From positions 55,933,793-55,997,792 of the forward strand of contig CM055097.1 in NCBI GenBank assembly GCA_029204225.1: DNA of 64,000 bases, given 5' to 3'. Below, in pieces: positions 12,186 through 22,730 of the stretch (its first letter is position 1; every line of letters starts with the position of its first letter). Source of the stretch: Diphasiastrum complanatum. Lineage: Eukaryota > Streptophyta > Lycopodiopsida > Lycopodiales > Lycopodiaceae. The notes below the pieces were generated by a model. That model was not told where the DNA came from. It made no database searches and was given only the letters and a program-made list of their open reading frames with translations. The translations under genes were made by a program, and so were the position numbers.

Positions 12186-12260
12186 TGGCGCCGTTGCCGG
12201 GGAACGAACCTGGGTCACCTACGTGACACGCATGAATACTTACCACTATACTACAACGAT
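12186..12260 (-). pseudogene. tRNA-Asp(GUC) copy including 3' CCA, 75 nt
   Basis: On the minus strand this segment aligns without gaps to plant tRNA-Asp(GUC) plus CCA as I remember it: 75 of 75 positions aligned, 67 matching. D-arm TAGTATAGTGGTAAGTA, anticodon GTC in loop GTGTCAC, and T-arm GGTTCGTTCC are recognisable. Most mismatches are C to T or G to A. The CCA end is not encoded in nuclear plant tRNA genes, and here it abuts an LTR end exactly. I therefore read it as a copy of the retrotransposon's tRNA primer, not a tRNA gene. The anticodon stem is damaged, so it is unlikely to be functional. Confidence 0.85.
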
Positions 12261-12267
12261 TAAGAGG
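12261..12267 (+). other. 7-bp filler between tRNA copy and LTR arm 2
   Basis: TAAGAGG matches neither the tRNA 5' end nor the terminal ~9 bp of the LTR that arm 2 lacks. It looks like junction filler from a DNA joining event. Confidence 0.5.
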
Positions 12268-13075
12268 ATTTCTAGTGTGTGCGGTGGCTAGATCTACTTA
12301 CGGGTGTAGTATAGGGATGTAGAGATTCGTCCACTTTTTAAGTTTCTACCAAGTTTCTAACAGAAATGCGAAAATAAGAAGTAATGACAGAAGCACTAAG
12401 GCTTACCTAGTGCTCAAAACGGAAATGAAACTATCTAAGGTGACAAAATACAAACCCTTGCTAAGGCTTACCCAACTAGCAAGGTGATTAATCTAAATTC
12501 TACTTAACACCCAAAGGGTAATAAAATGATATTGCGGCTAATATTAAGTAAATAAGCATAAAGAACATGCCATAATAAACCGATGAAAAGGAGGCAAGAG
12601 GAGGCCCGAGCACCTTCCCTCAAGCTATGCACCTTTCCAAAGGAAACACAAATGACATAGAATGATAATTCTCCAAAATAGAGAGCAAGATAGCTTAATC
12701 TCAAAAGTGTTGGTTACAATGCAAATACCTCTCCTTTTATGGCAAGAAAGGTCTGCCATAAGTGTCTACTAATTTATGGGACTAATATGTTTCTAACCTT
12801 TCAAGAACTTCTAACTTAGGATTTAGAACTTTAAATTTCCTAACTTAGGAAAACTTAAGATAAAATATTTCTAATCTTAAGTTTCCTAAGTCTAAGTTCT
12901 AAATCTAAGTTTAAGCTATTTTATTATTATTTAAGCTTCTACTCATGGACTTACAAAACACATGCCATGGCTTGAAGTTTATTGACAAATACTCATACGT
13001 GGTCTTACAAAATACATGCCACGGAGTTTTATTATTATTTTTTATTTTTTCTCTGTGTTAGCACAGTTGCTAACA
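12268..13075 (-). repeat. LTR arm 2, minus orientation
   Basis: The reverse complement of arm 1 from 12,268 to about 12,938, then a further ~135 bp that arm 1 lacks. On minus, a plausible LTR start TGTTAGCAACTGTGC is at 13,075. Within it a ~45-bp block (CTTACAAAA-ACATGCCA) is duplicated at ~12,940 and ~12,990. Its end nearest the tRNA copy lacks the last ~9 bp found in arm 1. Confidence 0.65.
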
Positions 13076-13690
13076 TTATCCCCCTCCTTATTGGATTGGT
13101 GGTCCCACACCAATCGACGCCTTTTCGTCCTGAATCTTTTGTGCTTCTTGGAGGCGAGATGTTGCTGTCGGGAGTGGTAGATTGTCGTGCCGATGTCCTC
13201 CATCATTTGCCACCGTAATTTGTCCAGGAAGGGCATGGGTTTGTAGTAATGAAGCATACCCTGGAAAAAGTTATGGGTTTTCCATAACTCCACCATATCA
13301 ACGTGCAGGGCGAAAGTGAGTGCAGCGCGATAATAGAGCCTTGCAAGATTGATATGGTCGTCTTGCGTGCGCAAGGATTTATTGATGTCAAGGGCAATTG
13401 GGGGTAACCCTCGATCCCAAAAACCTCTAAGTTCTGCCAGAAATGCCACCAGGCCACAATTATTCGCAAAGTATCTGACATCGCGATCAGGATTGCCATG
13501 GTGCTTCTAGTAGAATACTCGGCAGTTCGTGACCATGTCTTCGGCTAAGTTGCCGGTATTCACGCCTGTGAGCTTAGGCCAAAAGATTCTATTCTTGACC
13601 TTGGTGGCAGGAAACGGTTCTCGCCTCGCTACTGGATAGTAATAAGGATTGGTGCGCATGTAGGAGGGAGCTTCGAGATACTGTGCCGTT
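13042..13690 (-). pseudogene. Unrecognised ORF, possible gag of an LTR element
   Basis: A continuous minus frame runs from about 13,690 to 13,042 (~215 codons) with one TAG near 13,509. The last 135 codons are open and start MAFLAELRGFWDRGLPP. The end is very basic (KKHKRFRTKRRRL) and could bind nucleic acid. It lies downstream of a primer site on the same strand (14,080-14,091), the position of a first retrotransposon ORF. The stop falls inside the putative LTR at 12,268-13,075, so the original C-terminus may have been cut. I do not recognise a family, and there is no zinc knuckle or protease motif. Confidence 0.4.
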
Positions 13691-13739
13691 GAGGTCTTAC
13701 TTTGTAGGAAGAGCTAATGACGCTAGAGAGGTTGTGGAT

Positions 13740-14079
13740 CCAGGAGTAACGCCCCCACCAAATTTGGTCGATAGCCCTTATAGCTAAATGATCGGCGGCT
13801 ATCACAAATATGTCACCCCGCACCCCACAAGGCACAAACCGTGCTTACACCAACCTAATGGCAGTACACTGCCTCATCTGTCCTACGTGCAGACAGCGCC
13901 AGGCCCGAACCGTGAGAACTAACTACACCTTGACTCATCAAGTCCCCCGTTCTGTCGACCACCCCGACCGTGGACGCACCCGTGCTTACACTGTGGACAG
14001 CACCTTGCACAATAGTTGTCTAGATGAACCCCAAACCATGGCCATTTCCGTGAGATCCGCATAGCTGACCGGCCAGTGA
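13740..14079 (-). repeat. Leader repeat, minus orientation
   Basis: Inverted copy of 9,198-9,490 (shared GTAAGCACGGGTGCGTCCACGG on minus). Its outer part, around 13,752-13,785, is also inverted relative to 14,726-14,765 (TATAAGGGCTATCGACC). It follows the primer site at 14,080 on the minus strand, as a 5' leader would. Confidence 0.55.
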
Positions 14080-14091
14080 GCTCTGATACCA
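14080..14091 (-). other. Primer binding site, tRNA-iMet type
   Basis: On minus the sequence is TGGTATCAGAGC, an exact match to the usual initiator-Met primer site. It sits just inside the LTR edge at 14,094. Confidence 0.8.
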
Positions 14092-14093
14092 CA

Positions 14094-14540
14094 TGTAGCG
14101 CAGGCATCCCAAAGGGAGCTAGGAACCACGACTTAGCTTCCCAGCCTTCAACTCTTGCCGTCCAAACCCACTTGACGTACAAGCAGCCAACTCGCCAACG
14201 ACGATCAGACTTAACCAGTTTGAAGTTCCGAAACCAACATTGAGATCTAAACTGGCGCCATGCCAGATTGGGGGTCCTGGTGTGGGTGACTTCTCTCCAG
14301 GCAAGTCGCCCGACATACATCAAACTTAACCAACTCGAAGCTTCATTACAAACGAGTAACATCCATTCCAAGCAAGCGGTTTGACTTACATCAGACTTAA
14401 CCAACTGAAAGCTTTGTTACAAGCACTGGAAGCCAACTTGGCGCCATGCCAGACTGGATAGCCACAAATAGGTAACTTCCACCCAAGCAAGCCATCCAAC
14501 TCAACCGACAGATTAGAGCCCATGTTCCCCAAGAGCTTAA
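14094..14540 (-). repeat. LTR with internal repeats, minus orientation
   Basis: The first ~215 bp match 8,269-8,484. Beyond that, a motif of about 100 bp recurs in three diverged copies: GGCATGGCGCCA, then an AGTTGGTTAAGTCTGATG-like stretch. The 161-codon minus frame through this area (14,404-13,919) crosses the LTR/primer junction, so it is not a real gene. Confidence 0.45.
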
Positions 14541-14770
14541 CCCCAAAGTGTTGCCCACAATGTAAGCATGGGTGCGTCCACGGGGTGGTCGGCAGAACGG
14601 GGGACTTGATGAGTCAAAGTGCTGCCCTCGAGGTGTAAGCACGGTCAGTTCTCGTTGGGTTAGGAGCTGTAATGGAGAAGTCAGAGATGTGAGGGATCAA
14701 AGCAGGTGATCTAACCCGACTGTTTAACTATAAGGGCTATCGACCAGAGTTGGTGGGGCATGACTGAGTC
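14541..14770 (+). repeat. Leader repeat, plus orientation
   Basis: Direct, diverged copy of 9,280-9,390, inverted relative to 13,740-14,079. With that segment it makes a head-to-head arrangement around 14.3 kb. From 14,771 to 15,713 I see no gene. Short minus frames at 14,885-15,382 have no recognisable domain. Confidence 0.5.
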
Positions 14771-15713
14771 AATGTGCTGCTTAATGGTGAAAGCACGAAT
14801 AGTTGAATGGATGTTCTCTGTGGCCTGATTTTGTGATCGATCTGTATGGGCGCGGCCAGACAAAGGTCCTTTGACAGGGCTATCTCAAAGGGGGACCTTG
14901 TCTTTGTTACTTGTTAGTAATCCTACCTGAGTGTCTTGCTTGTATGTATTCGTGGTGAGTCCTAGTACTCGTGCTTTGTCTGGTTTGCATGATTGCTTGT
15001 GATACAAAGAGCTGATGGCTCGTGAAGGAACCTTTCTTTTGAAGGCTAACACCATCAAATAAAGAGGACTACGGAATCTATGGGACGGATTCACAGTTCA
15101 AGTACTCGCACGTGAACGACAACAAAACGACTCGATGTTTGCAAAGGATGGAAGGCTAGCCTATTTCTTGGGTTAGTTTCATTTGCGACGACGCCCACCA
15201 GATGCAAGCAGGAAGTCAAAAGTTGGAAAGGGCAATTTAAGAGGAAGTCTTCTATAGTGCAGTTGGTCTTCATTGGGATGGCTATCTTTGGAACTGAAAC
15301 TCACTGAGCATGAGTGATATCGAGTATCAATTGGGTTTTCCCTCAAAGGGGAAAGACTAGGGTCCTCTTCAGAGATTGGCAATAAGTTAGATCAAGCCAT
15401 AATCCTACCAGATCGAAAGCAAAGTGTTGGAAAAGCTTTTGAGACTGAGAACTCTACTCTAAGTTCGGTCAGCTGATTTTATAAGTGGAGGGGAACTATC
15501 ACACACCCCTTGCTTGGTGCAAATGTTGAATGAAAGTCCATCAAAATGGAGGCAAATTCAAGGTGACCTAGCCATACTCACATGAGGAGACTGACGAACT
15601 TTGAACCTAATAAGTTGACAAGTTTTTGTTGTGGAAAGGAAAGCTTGTTATAGGCTTTCTCTGGACCAGCAATGATGAGGAGACATAATGAGTATGCTGG
15701 CTTGTGTTACATG

Positions 15714-16060
15714 TAAAGCAACTGATCAATGAAGGAACTATGAAAGTTGAGTCTTGCACGAGAGTCTTGGTACTTCAAACGGACGCTAAGGGACAGTTCG
15801 TGTTGAGATCGGACTAGTGCAAACTCTAGGTGCATTTGTCTAATTCAAAGAGAACTACTCAGGTGTACACTTCTTGTTTTGACTGTGAGGCAACTGACCA
15901 GTGATGGAATTGTGAAAGTCAAGTTTTGCACGACGGACATGATGCTTCAAACAAACGCGAAGAGATAGTTCGTATGCGGATCAAATGGGTGCGACCCCTT
16001 TGCTCTCCACGAGGTCAATGGTTACATTGGGTTGATTCAAAGACAACTACTTCAAGCTAA
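15714..16060 (+). repeat. Tandem duplication, unit ~172 bp
   Basis: Two diverged copies (about 15,714-15,870 and 15,887-16,060) share the order GCAACTGAnCA, GAAAGTnnAGTnTTGCACGA, ACTTCAAACnnACGC, ACAGTTCGT and TTCAAAGAnAACTACT. It lies at the broken downstream end of the minus-strand copia fragment and may be LTR or untranslated sequence. Confidence 0.6.
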
Positions 16061-17201
16061 GTGAGAAGTGCATTGCGGAGTTCTGTTGTGGAGTATAGCT
16101 TGCAGTGAATTGATGGTGCATGCCGCATGAAGTTAAGTAGTCTGTCATTTCATCAGACATGTACTCTCCCCCTGAATCAGACTGCAGGGTCTTGATCTTC
16201 TGACCTGTTTGAGTCTCAACGAACTGTTTGAACTCCTTAAAATAGTGAAAGGCCTCAGACTTATTTAATGAACATAGTTCTAGTAAATCGGGAGAAGTCA
16301 TCAATAATGTGATGAAATATAAGGCTTGGCCCAAAGAGGGCATGCTCATAGGACCACGCAGATTGCTATGAATTAATGCAAGAATGGACTTAGGCTTTTG
16401 GCTTGTCCCTTAAGAAATTTAGTTCTAGGTTATTTTCCTAGTAAGCAATTTTTACAGACAGTCTGATTTCTGCTAGAGACAACAGTAGTATCCATATTCT
16501 TGACCAAGCTATTATGATGCATGTACAAGATAGACCTCATGTTTAAATGACCTAATCTTTGATGCCAAACATGAGTAGGAATGTTGCTTATTGGATTATA
16601 GGGCCATTGACTTGGTACTCGTCGTAGATAAGCTCTTTCTCTGTACTTCTTCCTATACTAAGCTTATTGTCAACTTTTGTAGAGATAGCACAGGAGTATC
16701 GCTCAAAAGCAACATCAAATTGTCATAGGAGGATGATAGACTGGCTAGAAGAGACATCCTAGAGTCCTCTTCTGAAATAGGTGAACCCATAGCAGCAAGT
16801 TGATTCAACAACTGCTTAAAGTTGTTCAGATGTTCACTGACTGAGGTTCCTTTGCTCATTTTTAGGGTTAGGACCTTCTTTCTCAAGAAGAGACGAACCG
16901 AAACATCTGATGTTTCATAAATGCTTGTCAAAGTATCCCATATTTCTTTTGAAGTGGTACAGTTTGATACATGAGCTATCTGAGTGTCTTTCAAATACAT
17001 GGATATGATGGCAAGAGCTTTGCCATCCTTTGCTTCCCATGCTAGTAGTATTTCAGGTTTTGCCGGTTTGGCTATAGAACCATTGACGTATCCCCATAGC
17101 TCTTTTTCGATCAGGATAATCCTCATCTTGAATTTCCACATGTGGAAATCGTCTCCCTTGAATTTGTTGATCAAGCAGATCTCTGAGGTTGAGCCTTCCA
17201 T
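16047..17201 (-). pseudogene. copia gag and integrase pseudogene
   Basis: The minus strand reads in order. Gag is at 17,201-16,653 (MEGSTSEICLINKFKGDDF start; WKFKMRIILIEKELWGYV). The pre-integrase domain is at about 16,600-16,440 with TWHQRLGHLNMRSILYMHH and the paired Cys. The integrase core is at 16,349-16,076 (KTLQSDSGGEYMSDEM, YTPQQN). A deletion removes the gag C-terminus and the protease. Stops break the pre-integrase part, and the integrase ends after the second catalytic Asp region. RT and RNase H are absent. Family and order are clear; the copy is dead. Confidence 0.85.
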
Positions 17202-17269
17202 GATGATCGATGAACAGAGATTACAAATTCGATATAAAAACTAGCTTTGAAATATGAACTGCTCTTATC

Positions 17270-17828
17270 AGAGTTTTGAGATATATTCGAGCTACCATGG
17301 ACTTTTGCATTTGTTATGGAGTAGTTGACAACAACAAACTCAATTTTCTCAATGGTTATTTAGATGCAAGTTGGGCAGGAGATGTAGTACTCGTAAATCC
17401 ACTTCTGGATTTACATTATTCCTCAACAATGGTCCTATTTCATGGAGCAGTCACAAGCAAACTTCGGTAGCTCTATCTTCTACTAAATCAGAGTACATCG
17501 CAGCCTCTCAAACTCCAAAGGAAGTAGTATGGTTGAGAAACTTACTTTCAAATGTTTGTCGGAAACAATATGCTCCGACAACTCTATTTTGTGATAATCA
17601 AAGTGCTATTGCTTTATCAATCAACCCTGGATTTCATTTCAGGAGCAAGCATATTGAAATTAAGTCTCACTATGTTAGAAGCAAAGTTCTTGACAATGAG
17701 GTAAACTTGCAGTATTGTCAAACGCAAGATATGACATCGGATATTTTACTAAAGCACTAAGCTTGGATGCGCACAAAAAATTTTGTGGAGAACTAGGATT
17801 GAAGGTCAAAGCATTCATGGCTTCATAT
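17270..17828 (+). pseudogene. copia RT end and RNase H, plus strand
   Basis: Starts with LRYIRATMDFCICYG (end of copia RT), then DASWAGD, RKSTSGFTLFL, WSSHKQTSVALSSTKSEYI, LFCDNQSAIALS and KHIEIKSHYVR, the conserved RNase H series of copia. A -1 frameshift separates the first 64-codon frame from the 129-codon frame. A second break follows LLKH before LSLDAHKKFCGELGL. Only the 3' end of the element is present. It points away from the minus-strand copia piece next to it, with the junction near 17,230-17,270. Confidence 0.88.
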
Positions 17829-18030
17829 TAAGGGGGAGTGTTGGATTATTCTACTATCGGAGTAATTCATCCAAATAATCGATCTTTAATCTTCATCCAC
17901 TTCATTATCCAGTTTTGCAGTTTTATTCATGTTTTTACACAGTTTGCAGAAATACTCGAAAATCACTCAACATGTGGCTCCGACATATTGGACAACATCC
18001 GACTTATCAACGACGTCGATGAAAGTTGAA
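17829..18030 (+). repeat. Polypurine tract and start of 3' LTR
   Basis: AAGGGGGAG ends at 17,837 and TGTTGGATTATTCTAC begins the LTR at 17,838, the usual copia 3' junction. The far end of the LTR is not clear. From about 18,030 to 18,300 nothing is recognisable. Confidence 0.7.
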
Positions 18031-18299
18031 GGAGCCAACCATGTCAAAGACCAACAATTATTGTTCCACTTGATATGAAGCTAAAGACTTGCCCTAACTA
18101 CTTTGCAAGTAAATTTTTGGGAAGTCCTAACTGGATGGATGTCAGCGCATTACGAACACTTTTAGAGGAGTTTTTTCAGTCTAGATTAATTAGATCTCAT
18201 GATACTAAGTCAAATCTAATCAATGGCACTCAATCTTGGTAGTTTTTCCTATGATTAGCATCAAGAACACATAGAATGCATTTATATGGAGCTAATGAA

Positions 18300-18930
18300 T
18301 ATTGTGCATTAAATGTAGGTTCGAGGTGCCCACACGTGTGGAAAGTACGGATTTTGATCCCTACCAAATTTGGAATCAAATCCCCTCACCAAAGTTAGTA
18401 TTCAAACTCGCCATCTCATTACTAGTTTTTAGCACCAAAATTTGCTATGCATGGATTTGCCTTTGATCAATGATAAAGCTCTTGTACTTGTCTCTGATAC
18501 CATGTGAAAGTACTATACTTTTGGACCATAAGTGGATCTACACAAGATCCACAAGAGTGATTGGATGCTAGCTTAACAATCTATCAAAAAACTAAACACA
18601 AAAAGTTGATCTAGATTGGCAATTTGACAAACAACAAGCAAGAACAACCATCAAACATTGATCATAGATGAATCCGAGTTCACACATGTGAAATGAAGCC
18701 TAATGTACGGCCTTCAAACAGAGAATGAAGGTTGAATTACTTTGGTTGCATTTAGATTACAAAATCGCAATACAAATGTGGAGTAGCTCGAGATTGCCAA
18801 TGAGCTCCAAATAATAATCTAAGTCCTCACTATGGGAGGATGGAATACATAGCAAAAGTCACTTCTTTTGTAAAGTTAGGTGAATTTCCAGCATGTAATA
18901 AAGAAGTTAACTTGGCTTTCTTGCCCTAAT
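18300..18930 (-). repeat. copia LTR, primer site and leader, minus orientation
   Basis: On minus, 18,930-18,507 matches the 3' two-thirds of the 1,574-2,283 LTR. The primer site (TGGTATCAGAGAC, 18,493-18,505) follows, and 18,490-18,300 matches the leader at 2,284-2,480. It is a 5'-end remnant of the same family. No coding part follows it. Confidence 0.8.
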
Positions 18931-18959
18931 CTGCAACCCCTCCTGACAGTATTGTTTTT

Positions 18960-20180
18960 GAATCCTTCAGACGCAAGTTACTACTCTTAGATGTTAAAAA
19001 TGCAATGAAGATAAGTACCATATCAAAGATTGTTCACCTAAGCTGGTTTCTCTCATTACATATATTTGCTGATTATTTCTCAAATACAAGTGTTCGAAGG
19101 ACACCCACTTTATTTGTTTGTAAGGATTTAATAGATGATATTTAGATCTTATGGATCAAGACTGGGATAGTAAGGCAAACAAAAATATAGAATGCAAGAT
19201 AAAAAGGTCTTCAATGATTTTCATTACCATATTGAAAAACAAATGCTCATGCTCACCTTTAGCTATCAAAAATTTAAGAAAACTGTTGGGACTTGGCTAC
19301 CACTAAATCAAGACATTCAATGGATGGTCACACAAACCGAAAAGAGATAAACATCAAATACAATGAAGAATTTCTAACTTTGATTGAGGTGGAAGAGCTT
19401 TGGAATCTTGATTATATCAAAGCAGAGCTCGTCCCCCCCTTCTACACAACAAGATTCTACTCAATTATTTCATGTTTATTATCAATGGAAGACTTGTAAG
19501 TAACCTATAACTATCGCATGTTGAAAATAGTGAAAGAGCAATCAATACATCTTGCAAATATTGTGAAATTCATGTATAGACTCTTTATTTTGATAAAGGA
19601 AAACCCAAGCTGGACATCAGTACAAATTTATAGAAAGTCATATGTTATATTTGGAAATGACTGTATTGACTCCTACCCAATTTTCTATCTGTATATTCCT
19701 ATGATTTGTATACATTGTATAGATATTTTTATATTTTGCTATCTATATGTGCCACTTCTTTATTCAGTGTAACTACATCATCATTAGCCTCAGGTAGAGC
19801 ATGAGGTCGTGTCCTTGGTTGAGGTGTTGCCCTTGCCAATATGCTAAGGATAATCTTCTGTCGAAATATGTACACATCACTTGTTGTATATTCACGAAGG
19901 GCAAACTACAAGAAGAAGTATTCAAAAACTAGATGAAGATACATGAGAAATAATTATAATTCTTTCATAGAAACGAAAACTGAATAACTCACCTTTGATA
20001 TATCAACATCCTCTTAAACATTGTACCACTCAAAGAATAACTTTGCATTATAAAGAATACACTAGCCACAACTAAACAAGTCATTTTGCTAGGGGGGTCT
20101 AATATACGTTCGATGTATTAAAAATAATAAGATGAAATGAACATGAAATAGAGCTATTAAACAAAAATATTTAGGAAGTG
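18960..20180. other. No recognisable gene
   Basis: Short AT-rich frames only. The 68-codon frame at 19,293-19,499 and the 84-codon frame at 19,518-19,772 show no domain motif. Confidence 0.5.
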
Positions 20181-20184
20181 TTCA

Positions 20185-20660
20185 ATAATTACCTCTACGC
20201 TAACAATTTTACATTCTCTTGTCATGGCATTCTCTACTAAAAGGTATTTACAAATTGTCGATAGCAATGAATCAATATCTTTATGTGTATTATTGGCCAA
20301 ATTCATCTTTACACCAAAAAAAAAATTATAACATTATCTATCGTTCTCTTAACAGAGACTATATTCAAGCTCCAATGATCACTGCAAAATTAAAGAGACA
20401 GTCCATTAGATACCTGATAGAGCAATTAGATAAAAGTGAGATATTAATGATATAAACTTAAACATACTAATAGCAATAGGCAAATAAACTAATTTACTTG
20501 GTATGATATGATATGGCACCATTAGATATTTGACAACTGGTGATAGACATTGTGCCAAGGTGTCATTGTCATCCTTGATGGACTGCAAGAAAAAATTGCT
20601 GAGAAGATAAACTTTGTTTCTTGAGTCCCTTGCAATTGTGGTATTATGCAACAACCACAT
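20185..20660 (-). pseudogene. Possible Ulp1/C48-like protease fragment
   Basis: On minus, KVYLLSNFFLQSIKDDND is followed by CLSPVVKYLMVPYHIIPSK, and after an intron-like gap SDHWSLNIVSVKR. The layout (Leu-rich helix, then a His-Trp pair followed by a hydrophobic strand) resembles Ulp1-type cysteine proteases, which some plant DNA transposons carry. The two parts do not join in frame at the obvious GT-AG sites, and the catalytic Asp and Cys are not seen. This is a weak call; an unrelated pseudogene is possible. Confidence 0.3.
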
Positions 20661-21180
20661 GGACGTGCACTAGCCACATGTCCTCATGCAATAATCACAT
20701 GTTATCTCAACGACATGTAAAGCATCCTGACTCTTAGCAAGTATCAAAAACAACTTGCTCCACATGGAGGTCACTAGCCTCCTTGCCTTGCCACAAGATC
20801 CATGTGGACGAGCATATTCCTTGGTCCTTGCAAATTGATTGTATTCCTCACAGTGAGAGAGTCTTTGAGTAGAGGTTATTTCTCACCATGACCAAGGGTT
20901 TAGTGTTTAGGGTGCAACCAAGGGTTTAAAGTTTAGGGTGCAACGTGGGAATGGAGCAAATTGTGGTGTGATATGTTTAATGGCGAGAGAGATGGAGCAG
21001 TGCTGCAGATTGAAGGGCAAAATGCCCATCCTAGGCCTTTTTCCCTTCAAATGAAGGGCATTTAAATCATGCACCCTTCAAATATCAGACTAAATACACG
21101 AGCATTCCTTCAAGTTTTAACAAAAACCTATTTTTTTGAAAAGTAGAGTTGCCCTTCAATTTGCAGGATTTAGGGTTTAG
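20661..21180. other. Non-coding stretch with short direct repeat
   Basis: ACCAAGGGTTTA-AGTTTAGGGTGCAAC occurs twice in tandem at 20,891-20,944. No gene is seen. Confidence 0.5.
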
Positions 21181-22730
21181 GATCCGTGTCAGAGAGCTAT
21201 TTAGGTGAAGGAATATCTTCAATAGCTGGATCTATTGATCTACAGCGCCAGAAATTGCTTGATTATCACGTTTTACCTGTTTTGGCTTCAAACAAGCTTA
21301 CTGACACTCTGCCTTCACAGCACAGGTCTCTTTACGTCCCGTTTCTTTCTAAGATTCACCTCCGATATCAGTTGGGTTGTTTATGTATGACAACCAGCTC
21401 ACTGGAACCATACCTTCGGAGTTGGATGACCTCACAGTAGCAAGCTTAGTGATCTCAACATTCAAAAGTTGCTTGTGTGAGGTCACTCAGCTCTGAAGGT
21501 AAAGTTCCGTATATTCATAGGTGAGTGATCTCACACTGTCAAAAATTGCATGTAGAACTGCACAGCAGCTCCCACTAGCTACTGTTCTGATAGATCTAGA
21601 TCCACTAATATATCCTAGATCAGTTAAAATATCAGGAATTGGAAAGCTAGTTTTACTCACTTGGCCATTCCTATTTTTTTAACAAGCTCACAGTAAAATT
21701 TGGTGTAGAAACGCCCAAAGAGTGAGGTGAGCTTGCTGATGCCTGCGGTTTTGATGAAACTAGATCTATTAAAACAGAAGTTATTGGCAAGATCACCTCA
21801 TGCACTCGGCTTTATTTATATCACATCAGGTTAATAGGAGAATTGCTTGCACAAATTGGCAATCTGACTGTCTTGGCAGGTAACCTGCTCCAAGTTTGAA
21901 TTGCAAAACTTGAAATATTTGTTTTTGCATAATTGGAAAGCTGACATTACTCATTCGGCTGTCTATTTCACAACAATTACACGTTAAAATTGCACGTAGA
22001 ATTGCCCAAACACCTTCCAATACCTGCTGTTTTGGTAGATCTAGATCTTTAAAAAAAGCAGTTATTGGCAAGATCACCTCGTCCACTCAGCTATATTGAT
22101 TTCACGTCAGATTTACAGGGAAATTGCTTGCACAAATTGGCAACCTGACAAAGCAAAGGGTGCTATCTTTTCTGGTAACCTTCCCCAAGGTTCATTGCAA
22201 AACTTGAAACGATCGTTCCTCCATAATTGGAAAGCTAACCTTACACTCGGCTATCTCTATTTCACAACCAGTTCACAGTAAAATTGCGTCTAGAAATGCC
22301 CAAAAAGTGAGGTCGTATTGCTAATACCTGCTCTTTTGATAGATCTAGATCTATTAAAGCAGCATTTATTGGCAAGATCTATTTTCACATCAGTGATACA
22401 GGATAATTGCTTGCACAAATTGGCAACCTGACAAGTTAGTAACCTGCTCCAAGGTTCAATTACAAAGTTTGGAACAATTTTTCCTGCATAATAACACTTT
22501 ATCTGGCGGCTTACCATCGGTGTCCGGCAACTGCACCTGGGCTCAGATTTTGCTCTGGATCTACAACAACGATCTCGATGGTAGCATCACACCTTCTCTT
22601 GGTCAACTTCAAGGATGGACATCCCTATTCCTACTAAATAGCAATCTGTCATGGTACATACCTTCCAGCCTTGGTAAGCTGCCACTTCCAGCCTTGGTAA
22701 GCTGCCAGACGCTAATAGGTTCACTAGGCT
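21181..22730 (+). pseudogene. LRR receptor kinase pseudogene, LRR region
   Basis: LRR-type sequence is repeated in broken frames: GELLAQIGNLTVLAGNLLQ near 21,835, then a readable stretch at 22,469-22,700 with LHNNTLSGGLPS, NNDLDGSITPSLGQL and LNSNLSWYIPSSLGKL. These fit the plant LRR consensus (LxxNxLxGxIPxxLGxL). Units of about 250-300 bp (21,640, 21,840, 22,120 and 22,400) are near copies of each other, so the LRR part has been tandemly duplicated as DNA. Many stops make it non-coding. Kinase remnants follow at 23,240. The family is membrane receptor kinases, probably of the LRR-XII type. Confidence 0.75.

Noticed and set aside
12186-12260. Nuclear tRNA-Asp gene invaded by LTRs
   Set aside because: The CCA end is present and abuts the LTR end exactly. 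A genomic tRNA gene would lack CCA and have flanking DNA.
13919-14404. 161-codon minus ORF
   Set aside because: It runs across an LTR edge and a primer site and contains LTR internal repeats, so the frame is accidental.
20891-21180. Interstitial telomere repeat (TTTAGGG)
   Set aside because: Only single TTTAGGG units occur in GTTTAGGGTGCAAC and GATTTAGGGTTTAGG; there is no array.
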